Assembly (NCBI GenBank): GCA_041749075.1
Contig: JBGTBY010000028.1
Location: forward strand, 1-64,000
Direction: 5' to 3'
DNA: 64,000 nucleotides
Source of the DNA: CAMTWZ01 sp041749075
GTDB taxonomy: Bacteria > Bacteroidota > Rhodothermia > Balneolales > HLUCCA01
In this document: one piece after another, positions 1-7,536 of the stretch
Layout of the letters: each line of letters begins with the position of its first letter
How positions within the stretch are numbered: the stretch's first letter is position 1
Notes under the pieces: generated by a model
What the model was told of the DNA's origin: nothing
The model's database searches: none
Seen by the model: the letters and a program-made list of their open reading frames with translations, nothing else
Made by a program: the position numbers and the translations under genes

Positions 1-87
1 AGCCATTGTTTGGCGTTCCTTGAGCGCTTCGAGAACTACCATGGTCTTGAAGCCAGGTGTGAAATTGCGTCGTTTTCTTCTGTTCAT
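1..87 (-). CDS. IS3-family transposase OrfA, N-terminal fragment (runs off left edge)
   Basis: Read leftwards from an ATG at 87-85 there are 29 open codons to the window edge. The peptide starts MNRRKRRNFTP, then GFK, then VVLEALKERQTMA. This is the start of the helix-turn-helix OrfA of IS3-family elements, which binds the terminal inverted repeats before OrfB catalyses transposition. The frame stays open to base 1, so the gene continues outside the window. It is preceded by a hairpin (88-119) and a terminal repeat ending near 140, as expected for the left end of such an element. Too short for the usual ORF cut-off. The family call is from sequence pattern only. Confidence 0.75.
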   Translation of the reverse strand, partial: MNRRKRRNFTPGFKTMVVLEALKERQTMA

Positions 88-119
88 GACAGTAAATTAG
101 GGATTCAGGATTTACTGTC
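88..119 (-). repeat. perfect hairpin directly before the transposase start codon
   Basis: GACAGTAAAT (88-97) and ATTTACTGTC (110-119) are perfect reverse complements separated by 12 bases. On the transposase strand the stem ends immediately before the ATG at 87-85. IS elements often carry such structures to block translation of transcripts entering from outside; that role here is inference. Confidence 0.6.
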
Positions 120-140
120 CGCTTTTTCAGGACCATCTCA
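112..140 (-). mobile_element. left terminal inverted repeat of the IS3-family element
   Basis: On the minus strand the sequence from 140 downward begins TGAGATGGTCCTG, then AAAAAGCGGACAG. This fits the TG...CC...AAAA...GGAC pattern of IS3-family ends. It lies about 25-50 bases outside the OrfA start. Base 140 is inferred as the outer edge; the right end and the target duplication lie outside the window. Confidence 0.6.
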
Positions 141-411
141 CAGAATCGCCAATAGATAACATTTCGTAATTCTCTTTTGTCACGAGAGCTTGTTCAGTTA
201 TCATACGATCCGTAATGAAGTACTGGTACACTACATGGCGCCCTTCAGACGGTACATGATTTTTATCCGTTATGATTGCATCACTCATATCACCATAGCA
301 TTTAGCTTGCACATACCAAAAAGTAGACTGAATATTTGTTATCGTAATGAATAAAAAAGCTATAAAAAAGACAATCGCTAAAAATGCTAATATTTTGTAT
401 TCAGTTATCAT
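127..411 (-). CDS. small membrane protein, C-terminus apparently cut by the IS element
   Basis: A 94-residue frame with one N-terminal membrane segment (about residues 5-27, very hydrophobic) and a polar tail. The tail (GDMSDAIITDK, then VVYQYFITDR, then YEMLSIGDSV) loosely resembles DUF3592-type proteins, in which a conserved hydrophobic tail would follow the 'GD-V' stretch. The last codons after residue 91 (RWS-stop) come from the IS terminal repeat, since the IS edge is near base 140. The native protein was therefore probably longer. The region is strikingly AT-rich compared with the genes from 1140 on. No specific function can be assigned. The gene may no longer be functional. Confidence 0.5.
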   Translation of the reverse strand: MITEYKILAFLAIVFFIAFLFITITNIQSTFWYVQAKCYGDMSDAIITDKNHVPSEGRHVVYQYFITDRMITEQALVTKENYEMLSIGDSVRWS

Positions 412-467
412 GATGACTTAAGTTTTTGTATAGATTTATCTATATTTCTATATATCTCGTCTGCTAA

Positions 468-986
468 TTAAAATATTCGATAATATCCTGTTTTTAAATG
501 CTTTATTTCTTTGCGTTCTAAATTATATTTATACTTCCATACTATCGGTTCATATATGGCTACAACCTTAGATTTATCATCATTGATATCATTTTTAATC
601 ATCCTATTTTTAAGGTAAGATAATGATTCAAGATTCGTAGTTTTTGAGAATAATAGATTACTTTTTATACCATACACTAAAACATCGATTCCATTATAAT
701 CATACACGCCATATAAACGATCATTCTCTGTAGAATGATCCCTTTGCAATGTTGTTTTCTGAATGACCGTTATTCTAATTTCAATATTATTGTTTATTTC
801 CAAGATATTTACAATAAATATATCATGAATAGGTCGTAGTACATCACTGAAGTAATTATTGATTTCCATTAACTTACTGTCGAAATCACTATTCAATGAC
901 ATAAGTCTTGATATTGTATCGCTGTTCTCTCTGGTTGAAATGCAAGAAATAATACTCAGGAGCAAAAGGAGAAATATGGATTTCAT
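468..986 (-). CDS. hypothetical lipoprotein in AT-rich segment
   Basis: 172 residues starting MKSIFLLLLLSIISC. This is a short signal peptide with a lipobox (IIS-C, Cys15), so a lipid-anchored envelope protein is likely. The rest is rich in Asn, Asp, Ile and Lys and shows no motif I recognise. It lies in the same AT-rich stretch and orientation as the truncated membrane protein downstream, 56 bases away, and the two may be one accessory unit. Base composition unlike the following genes suggests horizontal acquisition. The minus-strand start is an ATG preceded by AGGAGAAAT. Confidence 0.55.
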   Translation of the reverse strand: MKSIFLLLLLSIISCISTRENSDTISRLMSLNSDFDSKLMEINNYFSDVLRPIHDIFIVNILEINNNIEIRITVIQKTTLQRDHSTENDRLYGVYDYNGIDVLVYGIKSNLLFSKTTNLESLSYLKNRMIKNDINDDKSKVVAIYEPIVWKYKYNLERKEIKHLKTGYYRIF

Positions 987-1139
987 CCATGAATCTACTC
1001 ATTCCTGCGCTAATGGCAATAAAGAGGTGTGATTCAATCTTCCTCCATTAACCACCCTTAGCCTCCCAGTAAACAATCTTTCTTCCTTTTTTCTTCTCGC
1101 GGTGGGGGTTTATCCCCACCAATCCTATTATTTTCCCCC
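987..1139. other. 153-base intergenic region with a G/C hairpin before the uracil-DNA glycosylase
   Basis: Separates the AT-rich accessory genes from the housekeeping genes. It holds one clear inverted repeat, GGTGGGG (1101-1107) and CCCCACC (1114-1120) around GTTTAT, followed by an AT-rich stretch up to the ATG at 1140. It could be an upstream terminator read rightward or a 5'-leader structure. No Shine-Dalgarno is visible before 1140. No other gene is seen here. Confidence 0.4.
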
Positions 1140-1901
1140 ATGTCCCAATCCATCAAAAAAGAGGTCGAATCGTTCCTGGAATGGTCCAAAGAACTCTACG
1201 GACCCATTTATTTCGCCCCCTCCGAAACGCCAGCAGTTAAAAAGAAGGCTGAAGTTCCCCCATCCGAACCCTTCATCGCTTCATCAGCGCCAGCGCCTTC
1301 ATCTGTTCATCCGCTCACCCTTTCATCCGTCACAACACTCGAAGAACTGCGCCAGCTCTGCGCCACCGCAGAGGAACTAAAGACCGATCTCCCCGGAACA
1401 AACCTCGTCTTCGGCGTCGGAAACCCCAATGCCGACCTCATGCTCGTTGGCGAAGCCCCCGGCGAGAACGAGGACCAGCAAGGCGAACCCTTCGTCGGCA
1501 AAGCCGGACAATTGCTCACCGACATCCTCAAAGCCATCAAATTCCGTCGCGAGGACGTCTACATCGCGAACATCCTCAAACATCGTCCGCCGAACAACCG
1601 CGATCCCTTGCCCGAGGAACGCGAACGCAGCCTTCCCTATTTGATGAAGCAGATTGATATTGTGAACCCGAAACTGATTCTATGTGTCGGAAAAGTGGCC
1701 GGATCCACCCTGCTCGGACTCGATCTCAAGACCCAACTCGCCGATATGCGCGGCCACTTCCATCCCCTCAAGGAAAACCACGAGGTTATGGTTACCTTCC
1801 ATCCTGCCGCCCTTCTGCGCAATCCGAAATGGAAAAAAGACGTCTGGGCGGATGTTCAACTGCTCCGCAAACGCTACGTCGAATTGGGATGTGAACCCTG
1901 A
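1140..1901 (+). CDS. family 4-type uracil-DNA glycosylase lacking most Fe-S ligands
   Basis: 253 residues. After a ~60-residue low-complexity N-terminus rich in Ser, Ala and Pro comes a family 4 uracil-DNA glycosylase core, which removes uracil from DNA at the start of base excision repair. Motif I is GEAPGENED (104-112), followed by GEPFVGKAGQLL and KHRPPNNRDP. Motif II is FHPAALLRNP (His221). Family 4 enzymes normally bind a 4Fe-4S cluster with four Cys. Here only Cys74 remains; the other positions are Ala77, His148 (KHRPP instead of KCRPP) and Ser164. The stop overlaps the dnaB start (TGATG), so the two are translationally coupled. Confidence 0.88.
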   Translation: MSQSIKKEVESFLEWSKELYGPIYFAPSETPAVKKKAEVPPSEPFIASSAPAPSSVHPLTLSSVTTLEELRQLCATAEELKTDLPGTNLVFGVGNPNADLMLVGEAPGENEDQQGEPFVGKAGQLLTDILKAIKFRREDVYIANILKHRPPNNRDPLPEERERSLPYLMKQIDIVNPKLILCVGKVAGSTLLGLDLKTQLADMRGHFHPLKENHEVMVTFHPAALLRNPKWKKDVWADVQLLRKRYVELGCEP

Positions 1902-3406
1902 TGGATAGACTGGATTTGGATGGACGAATGCCGCCTCAAGCGGTCGAAATCGAGGAAGCGATTCTTGGCGGAATCCTGATCGAGAAGGATGCGGCCAATT
2001 TGGCGATGGAGATCCTCGGCGCGGACGATTTCTACAAACCCGCACATCAGCACATCTATCAGGCGCTGGCGGAACTCCACATCCGCAACAATCCCCTCGA
2101 CATTCTCACGCTCGAGCAAGCCCTCAAAGACAAGGGACTCCTCGACAGTTGCGGCGGAACTGGCTATCTGAGTCAGCTCACGCGCTCGGTCAGCTCCGCG
2201 GCGAACATCGAATATCATGCGCAGATCGTGTTGGAGAAATCCATCAAGCGCAAGCTCATCCTGGCCTGCACCGGCATCGTGAAGGACAGTTATGATGGGG
2301 GAAGCGACCCATTCGATCTTCTGAACCAAGCCGAATCCGAGATTTTCAAGCTGTCGAATGCCGGAAAGAGCAATTCGACGAAGTCGCTTGATGCGATCCT
2401 GAAATCCACCATCACCTATCTGGAACAACTCCAAGAGCGGAAAACAGATGGGATCACCGGTGTTCCGTCAGCTCTAGCCGTCGATAAGATGACCGCCGGA
2501 TGGCAGCGCGGCGATCTGGTGATCATCGCGGCGCGACCGTCCATGGGAAAAACTGCGTTCGTGTTGACAGTGGCTCGGAATGCGGCCTTGCATCCGAATC
2601 CCGACCTGAAAACGAATGTCGCCGTCTTCTCTTTGGAGATGGCCGATCAGCAATTGGTGCAACGTCTGCTCACGATGGAAGCCCGCATCAACGCTCAGGA
2701 TGCCCGAACCGGACGTCTGTCCGATCGCGACTTCTCGGCCCTCATCGAGGCCGCCGGACGCCTTCACACTGCTAAGATTTTCATTGACGATACACCCGGA
2801 TTGTCATTAGCCGAGCTTCGTTCGAAGTCCCGCCGCCTCGTGAACGAGCAAAAAGTGGGCATGATCATCGTCGATTACCTGCAGTTGATGACATCCAACC
2901 TGAAAGACGGCAAAAACAACCGTGAACAGGAAATCGCCTTCATTTCGCGCGGACTCAAAGGCCTGGCCAAGGAACTCAATGTGCCGGTGATCGCGCTGTC
3001 GCAGCTCAGTCGTGCGGTGGAGCAGCGTGGTGGCGACAAGCGTCCGCAATTGAGCGATTTGCGTGAATCCGGATCCATCGAGCAGGATGCGGATGTGGTC
3101 ATTTTCCTGTATCGCCCCGAATATTACGGCATCACGACCACCGAAGAAGGTCGTTCCACCGCTGGAATGGCGGAAGTGATCATCGGCAAGCAACGGAACG
3201 GTCCGACCGGCTCCGTCAATCTGATGTTCATCAAAGATTACGCCCGGTTCGAAAACCTCAGTTCCGAATCGATGGAGCCTTCGGGTTATCTGCCTGAAGA
3301 TCCGTTTGTGGATACGCCGGTGCTGGCGCCAGATGATTTCGAGTCGTACTCGCGTCCGAAGAACTCCGGCAAAGGACGCCCTCCGAAAGAAGAATCGCCG
3401 TTTTAG
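1901..3406 (+). CDS. dnaB: replicative DNA helicase DnaB
   Basis: 501 residues, a normal length for the hexameric 5'-3' helicase that unwinds DNA at the replication fork. The N-terminal domain opens with MPPQAVEIEEAILGG, the usual DnaB start. The RecA-type motor has Walker A ARPSMGKTAF (about 211-221), Walker B IIVDYLQLM, and the C-terminal motif SDLRESGSIEQDADVV with an arginine finger region (FLYRPEYY). No intein interrupts the Walker A or DLRESG regions, where DnaB inteins commonly sit. The start overlaps the upstream glycosylase stop by one base. The stop overlaps that of mutL on the other strand (TTAG, 3403-3406). Confidence 0.97.
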   Translation: MDRLDLDGRMPPQAVEIEEAILGGILIEKDAANLAMEILGADDFYKPAHQHIYQALAELHIRNNPLDILTLEQALKDKGLLDSCGGTGYLSQLTRSVSSAANIEYHAQIVLEKSIKRKLILACTGIVKDSYDGGSDPFDLLNQAESEIFKLSNAGKSNSTKSLDAILKSTITYLEQLQERKTDGITGVPSALAVDKMTAGWQRGDLVIIAARPSMGKTAFVLTVARNAALHPNPDLKTNVAVFSLEMADQQLVQRLLTMEARINAQDARTGRLSDRDFSALIEAAGRLHTAKIFIDDTPGLSLAELRSKSRRLVNEQKVGMIIVDYLQLMTSNLKDGKNNREQEIAFISRGLKGLAKELNVPVIALSQLSRAVEQRGGDKRPQLSDLRESGSIEQDADVVIFLYRPEYYGITTTEEGRSTAGMAEVIIGKQRNGPTGSVNLMFIKDYARFENLSSESMEPSGYLPEDPFVDTPVLAPDDFESYSRPKNSGKGRPPKEESPF

Positions 3407-5145
3407 GACCGGAAACGGCCTCTAATTTCATCCAACGGCAGATACACCAGCGTCGGTTTGTTCATCGGATCGACATAAGGGGATTCGCACGCGAACAGTT
3501 GATCGATCAAGGCTTCCATTTCGGGAAGTCCCAACTTTCGTCCACGCGGAATCGCCGTTTTCGATGCATAGGCGATGGCTAACTTCTCCCGAGGTTTCAA
3601 TTTCAGCGACGGATGCACCTGTTGGTACTGTTGAAGGATGGATGTGAGCAGATTCCGCTCATCCCCCATCGTGATGTCGGCCGGCACTCCATTGATGAGC
3701 ACGGAATTTCCACTGACCAATGTGATATCAAACCCCATCCGCAAAATATCGGGCAACAGTTGTTTTAAGACGGAATAATCGGATGCGGAAAATTCGACGG
3801 ATTGGGGAAACAACAATTGCTGTGTCCCGGCCAGACCCGTTTCCGCGGCTTGAAGCGCCCTCTCATACACAATTCTTCTATGCGCGGCGGACTGATCGAT
3901 CACACATAAGCCCGTGAGCGTCTGTGTCAGGATATACGACTCGTGCAATTGCCAGAACCCGCTGTTCTTTTCCGGCTTGGCGGGCTGCGTCGGAAACGCA
4001 TACAATGCATGAGCCAAATCGGGCGGCATATTGATGCGGGAAGGTATCTGCGCAGTACTTATCCCCTGCGCGGAAACATCAAACCGAGGCGACGGAAAGG
4101 TGAACTCCGGGACAGGAAACGCATCCATGAATGAATCCGGCATCTGTTCGGGAACCGAAAAGCGCTGGTTTAATGCGCGTTTGACGACGGATCGTGTGAG
4201 TCCGACCACGGTTCGTTCATCTTCAAACCGCACTTCCATCTTCGACGGATGCACATTCACATCCACCAATTCCGGATCGAGATCAAAGAACAGGCTGAAA
4301 AAAGGATAAGAGTCGTCGCGAAGCCACGGACGATATTGCTCCAACACCTGATGGATCAAGTGACGATGCATAAACGGACGCCCATTCACGAACAAGAATT
4401 GCTCGCCACGGTTCTTGCGGGCCAATTTCGGGTCGCTAACGAAACCATAAATGCGCACAAACCCTGCGGCTTCGTCGATTGGAATGAGACTGGCTTTGTA
4501 TGATTTTCCGAACAGGTCGGCGATCCGGCTCAGGCTGTCCTGCGCAGGAAGTCGGTAAATCGCCTCGTTCTCGTCATGCAGTTCAAAGGCCACATCCGGA
4601 TTGGACAAGGCCATCTGCTGAAATATGGTGAGGTTATGTCGCATTTCGGTGGCATCGGTCTTCAAAAACGCGCGACGGGCTGGAACATTGAAAAAGAGAT
4701 TCCGAACCGCGACGGAGGTTCCGTTTTCGGTCGCGACAGGACGATAACTTCTCTCATCCCCGCCCCAACTCTCGTATTCGGTGCCGCTGGCATCTTCCAC
4801 GCGCTTCGACTTTAATGTGACCTGTGCAATGGATGCGATCGAGGCCATCGCTTCACCCCGGAAACCAAGGGTTCGGATGTGGCTCAGATCCTCGACCGAA
4901 TGAATCTTCGATGTGGCATGACGCAGAAAGCAATTCGGGATGTCTTCATGCGCCATCCCGCATCCATTATCGACCACTTGGATCAGCGCGCGCCCGGCCT
5001 GATGCATGGTCACGACAATGCGCGACGCCCCGGAATCCAATGAATTATCGAGCAATTCCTTGAGTACGGAAGACGGACGCTGCACCACTTCTCCGGCCGC
5101 GATCTTGTTCGCGATTTCGGGTGGCAAAAGACGAATGACAGACAC
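3403..5145 (-). CDS. mutL: DNA mismatch repair protein MutL with degenerate endonuclease motif
   Basis: 580 residues, GTG start. The GHKL ATPase N-terminus is complete: IANKIAAGEVVQRPSSV, KELLDNSLDSGA with the catalytic Glu, DNGCGM, TLGFRGEAMASI. MutL couples MutS mismatch recognition to downstream repair. The C-terminal domain would carry the endonuclease motif DQHA-x2-E-x4-E in bacteria without MutH. Here it reads DQSAAHRRIVYE from residue 417, with His and the first Glu changed, so nicking activity is doubtful. The gene lies 8 bases after a 67-residue membrane protein on the same strand and converges on dnaB. Confidence 0.96.
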   Translation of the reverse strand: MSVIRLLPPEIANKIAAGEVVQRPSSVLKELLDNSLDSGASRIVVTMHQAGRALIQVVDNGCGMAHEDIPNCFLRHATSKIHSVEDLSHIRTLGFRGEAMASIASIAQVTLKSKRVEDASGTEYESWGGDERSYRPVATENGTSVAVRNLFFNVPARRAFLKTDATEMRHNLTIFQQMALSNPDVAFELHDENEAIYRLPAQDSLSRIADLFGKSYKASLIPIDEAAGFVRIYGFVSDPKLARKNRGEQFLFVNGRPFMHRHLIHQVLEQYRPWLRDDSYPFFSLFFDLDPELVDVNVHPSKMEVRFEDERTVVGLTRSVVKRALNQRFSVPEQMPDSFMDAFPVPEFTFPSPRFDVSAQGISTAQIPSRINMPPDLAHALYAFPTQPAKPEKNSGFWQLHESYILTQTLTGLCVIDQSAAHRRIVYERALQAAETGLAGTQQLLFPQSVEFSASDYSVLKQLLPDILRMGFDITLVSGNSVLINGVPADITMGDERNLLTSILQQYQQVHPSLKLKPREKLAIAYASKTAIPRGRKLGLPEMEALIDQLFACESPYVDPMNKPTLVYLPLDEIRGRFRS

Positions 5146-5153
5146 GAGAATGT

Positions 5154-5357
5154 TTAGGAGCCTATTTGATAGATGATGTACAAAACCATGAACAGCAGCA
5201 CAGCCAGGATGGTGACGCTCTTGGCCTGACCCTTGCGAACTTTGCTCTCGAATTGGATCCGATCGCGCAACGGTCGATCATCTTTCGGCTTGTAAAACCT
5301 CGGTTCGTAGTCGAACTTTTTCGGTCTCACCTTTGGACTGAATGATGTGCGTATCAT
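5154..5357 (-). CDS. small C-tail membrane protein upstream of mutL
   Basis: 67 residues. A basic, polar N-terminal two-thirds (KVRPKKFDYEPRFYKPKDD, then RDRIQFESKVRKG) is followed by one hydrophobic segment, about residues 47-64, ending IIYQIGS. It is probably tail-anchored in the inner membrane with a positively charged cytoplasmic part. I do not recognise the family. It is co-directional with mutL (8-base gap) and divergent from the 4-helix membrane protein at 5384, leaving only about 26 bases for both promoters. Confidence 0.6.
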   Translation of the reverse strand: MIRTSFSPKVRPKKFDYEPRFYKPKDDRPLRDRIQFESKVRKGQAKSVTILAVLLFMVLYIIYQIGS

Positions 5358-5383
5358 GTGCGAATATACCTATCTTAGCCCAC

Positions 5384-5815
5384 ATGTACATCGGATTCCA
5401 ACATCTTCATTCTGTTTTGGCCTATGCCGTGCTGCTCCTTTTGGTCGCCGCGGTAGGAATGGCCAAGTATGGCTGGTTCTTGAACAAGCCCTTCACCGAA
5501 GCGCAACGCAAGGTCACCTTGTTCGCTCTCATCGGCTCCCACATCCAACTTTTGGTCGGATTGGTGCTCTATTTTATTTCCCCGCTCGGGCTGTCGAATC
5601 TGTCTAGCGAGACGATGGGAAATTCCATGGCTCGGCTTTATGCCTTGGAACATCCGCTCATCAACATCATCGCATTGGTGCTGATTACGATCGGATTTTC
5701 CACCGCGAAACGCATGACCGAAGACAAGAAGAAGCATTTCCGCATCGTATGGATGTATGGCATTGGCTTGCTTCTCATCTTGAGTCGGATTCCGTGGACT
5801 GCCTGGTTCTCCTGA
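5384..5815 (+). CDS. four-helix membrane protein, cytochrome b-like family
   Basis: 143 residues from the ATG at 5384; an upstream in-frame ATG at 5342 would overlap the divergent gene and add a non-membrane leader, so it is less likely. Four membrane helices are evident. Conserved-looking His residues occur in FQHLHSVLAYAV, GSHIQLLVG and EHPLINI, in or near helices. Similar proteins in Bacteroidota are often labelled 'cytochrome B', but heme binding is not proven and no electron-transfer genes are nearby. It ends at 5815, one base before the stop of the convergent dioxygenase (5816). Confidence 0.65.
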   Translation: MYIGFQHLHSVLAYAVLLLLVAAVGMAKYGWFLNKPFTEAQRKVTLFALIGSHIQLLVGLVLYFISPLGLSNLSSETMGNSMARLYALEHPLINIIALVLITIGFSTAKRMTEDKKKHFRIVWMYGIGLLLILSRIPWTAWFS

Positions 5816-6757
5816 TCAGATGGTGATCGGCGGTAACGAGGCTTCGATTTCAGCACGTTGCGATTCAAGCCATGGCGGCAGGATGAGCGTTTCACCCAGA
5901 TGGTCCATGTCTTCATCGCGACCAAATCCGGGTCCGTCCGTCGCCAATTCGAACACGATGCCGTTCGGCTCACGGAAATAGACGCTTTCGAACCAGAATC
6001 GATCGATTTTCGGACTGGGTTGCAATCCGGCGCGGTTGATCAGCTCACGTAGAGCGAGTTCTTCGGCCACATCATTCATCCTCCAGGCCACATGATGCAC
6101 ACCACCGCCTCCCCATCGACCTACAGGTAGGTCTGGGAACGCGCCGGCATCCACATAGGTCCCGGATCCGCCGATGCCGGACTCGAAACGCGTCCAATCT
6201 CCATCCGTCGCGACTTTCTTGAATCCCATGATGCGAGTAAGTAATTGCTCGGTCGGACCCATGTTACTCAAGGTCAAGCGCAACGTGTGAAATCCTCGGA
6301 GCTGATGTTCGGCTGGAACCGTGCTCTTGTCCCAAAAAATGATATCACGAGGTGAAGACGTCGTTGTGAGCGTCAGACGCAATCCATCCGGATCGCGGAA
6401 TGCCAGTACCGACTCGCCGAAGCGGGTTTCTTCCGCATCAAGGGTCACATTGTTCGCAGCAAGACGGTCTTTCCAGTACTGCAGCGAGGAAACCGGAATC
6501 GCGAAGGAGGTTTCGGAAACGAGTCCGTGACCTTCTTTCACCTTGGTCATGTTCGGCCATGGGAAAAAGGTGAGATCGGTGCCCGGTGTGCCATGGGCAT
6601 CGGCAAAAAACAGGTGATACACATCCGGAGCGTCTTGGTTGACCGATTTTTTGACCAATCTCAAGCCAAGCACCTGCGTGTAAAAACGTACATTGCGTCC
6701 GGGATCTCCGGCGAATGCGGTGATGTGATGAATGCCATGGACCACTGGAGTGTTCAT
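5816..6757 (-). CDS. ring-cleaving dioxygenase of the glyoxalase (VOC) superfamily, MhqO-like
   Basis: 313 residues made of two VOC modules. It starts VHGIHHITAFAGDPGRNV, then FYTQVLGLRLVKKSVNQD, and the second half contains GGGGVHHVAWRM and a metal-ligand type stretch PNGIVFELATDGPGFG. This matches MhqO/LinE-type dioxygenases, which open hydroquinone or related aromatic rings using Fe(II) and often serve in quinone detoxification. The start lies 30 bases from a TTGTTTAAACAA palindrome in the region shared with the divergent fatty acid hydroxylase. In other bacteria such genes are controlled by MarR-type quinone sensors; no MarR gene is in the window. Exact substrate unknown. Confidence 0.8.
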   Translation of the reverse strand: MNTPVVHGIHHITAFAGDPGRNVRFYTQVLGLRLVKKSVNQDAPDVYHLFFADAHGTPGTDLTFFPWPNMTKVKEGHGLVSETSFAIPVSSLQYWKDRLAANNVTLDAEETRFGESVLAFRDPDGLRLTLTTTSSPRDIIFWDKSTVPAEHQLRGFHTLRLTLSNMGPTEQLLTRIMGFKKVATDGDWTRFESGIGGSGTYVDAGAFPDLPVGRWGGGGVHHVAWRMNDVAEELALRELINRAGLQPSPKIDRFWFESVYFREPNGIVFELATDGPGFGRDEDMDHLGETLILPPWLESQRAEIEASLPPITI

Positions 6758-6787
6758 AAGGAGTTTCTTTTTCGTGTTTTGTCTAAT

Positions 6788-6807
6788 TTAATTGTTTAAA
6801 CAACTAA
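6788..6807. promoter_or_regulatory. putative operator palindrome between dioxygenase and hydroxylase genes
   Basis: A perfect 12-base palindrome TTGTTTAAACAA (6792-6803), extended by TTA/TAA arms with one mismatch pair to 20 bases (6788-6807). It sits in the 56-base region between two divergent genes, 30 bases from the dioxygenase ATG and 6 bases before the hydroxylase GTG. Its form resembles MarR-family operators. The binding protein is unknown. Confidence 0.4.
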
Positions 6808-6813
6808 TATCAA

Positions 6814-7536
6814 GTGACCGTTCCCATTATCATCGTGCTGGCCATCCTCTTAGGGTGGGAATATTGGCAGCCGTTTTTCGGGTTCTTCACGTCCGATTGG
6901 CGCAAGCGGATGCGTCACGACGGATTCAATCTGGCGGTGGGTGCATTCAATGGCATCCTCATCACATTACTTTTCGCATCCTTATGGGCTGCGACGGCGA
7001 GCTGGGCTGAATCCGCCCGATTCGGATTGTTCAATGTAATCGAACTTCCACAATGGGCGCACTGGATTGGTGTATTTCTGTTGTTGGATGTGTGGATGTA
7101 CGTCTGGCACCGCATCAACCACCGTATCCCCTTCTTGTGGCGGTTTCATACGTTCCATCATAGCGATACGCAGATGGATGTGACCACCGCGAGCCGGTTT
7201 CATGTGGTGGAAATCGTGCTGTCGTCGGTGCTGCGCATTCCGGTCATCGCACTACTGGGTGTGAGCTTGGAAGAACTCGTGATCTATGAGGCGGTGATGT
7301 TCGCTGTGGTGCAATTTCATCACGCGGACATCGGCCTTCCCGCGAAACTCGACACGATGCTGAGCTGGGTGATCGTCACCCCGAACCTGCACAAAGTGCA
7401 TCATTCGGCGTGGCAACCGGAAACCGATTCGAATTACGGATCCCTCTTCTCGTTCTGGGATCGGCTGTTCCGCAGCAAGCGGATGAGGGAGGATTTGGAT
7501 AAGATTCGGTTCGGGGTGGATCCTACAAACCAATAG
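6814..7536 (+). CDS. sterol desaturase/fatty acid hydroxylase family membrane protein
   Basis: 240 residues from a GTG at 6814. An integral membrane di-iron enzyme with the eight-His signature: HRINH (HxxxH), FHTFHH (HxxHH), a further His in FHH and LHKVHH. The family hydroxylates or desaturates fatty acids, sterols or carotenoids at the membrane. Several hydrophobic segments precede and flank the His clusters. It is divergent from the ring-cleaving dioxygenase over a palindrome, so the two could be co-regulated. Its 3' end overlaps the convergent lipoprotein gene by 14 bases. The substrate cannot be deduced; about 240 residues is usual for the bacterial family. Confidence 0.85.
   Translation: MTVPIIIVLAILLGWEYWQPFFGFFTSDWRKRMRHDGFNLAVGAFNGILITLLFASLWAATASWAESARFGLFNVIELPQWAHWIGVFLLLDVWMYVWHRINHRIPFLWRFHTFHHSDTQMDVTTASRFHVVEIVLSSVLRIPVIALLGVSLEELVIYEAVMFAVVQFHHADIGLPAKLDTMLSWVIVTPNLHKVHHSAWQPETDSNYGSLFSFWDRLFRSKRMREDLDKIRFGVDPTNQ

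Noticed and set aside
1101..1120. Riboswitch upstream of the uracil-DNA glycosylase
   Set aside because: A single 7-base hairpin without any known aptamer pattern; described only as an inverted repeat.
1901..3406. Intein in DnaB
   Set aside because: Length and motif spacing are normal and the Walker A region is uninterrupted.
5342..5383. Upstream start for the four-helix membrane protein
   Set aside because: It would overlap the divergent gene's start and add a non-conserved polar leader; the ATG at 5384 begins directly before the first helix.
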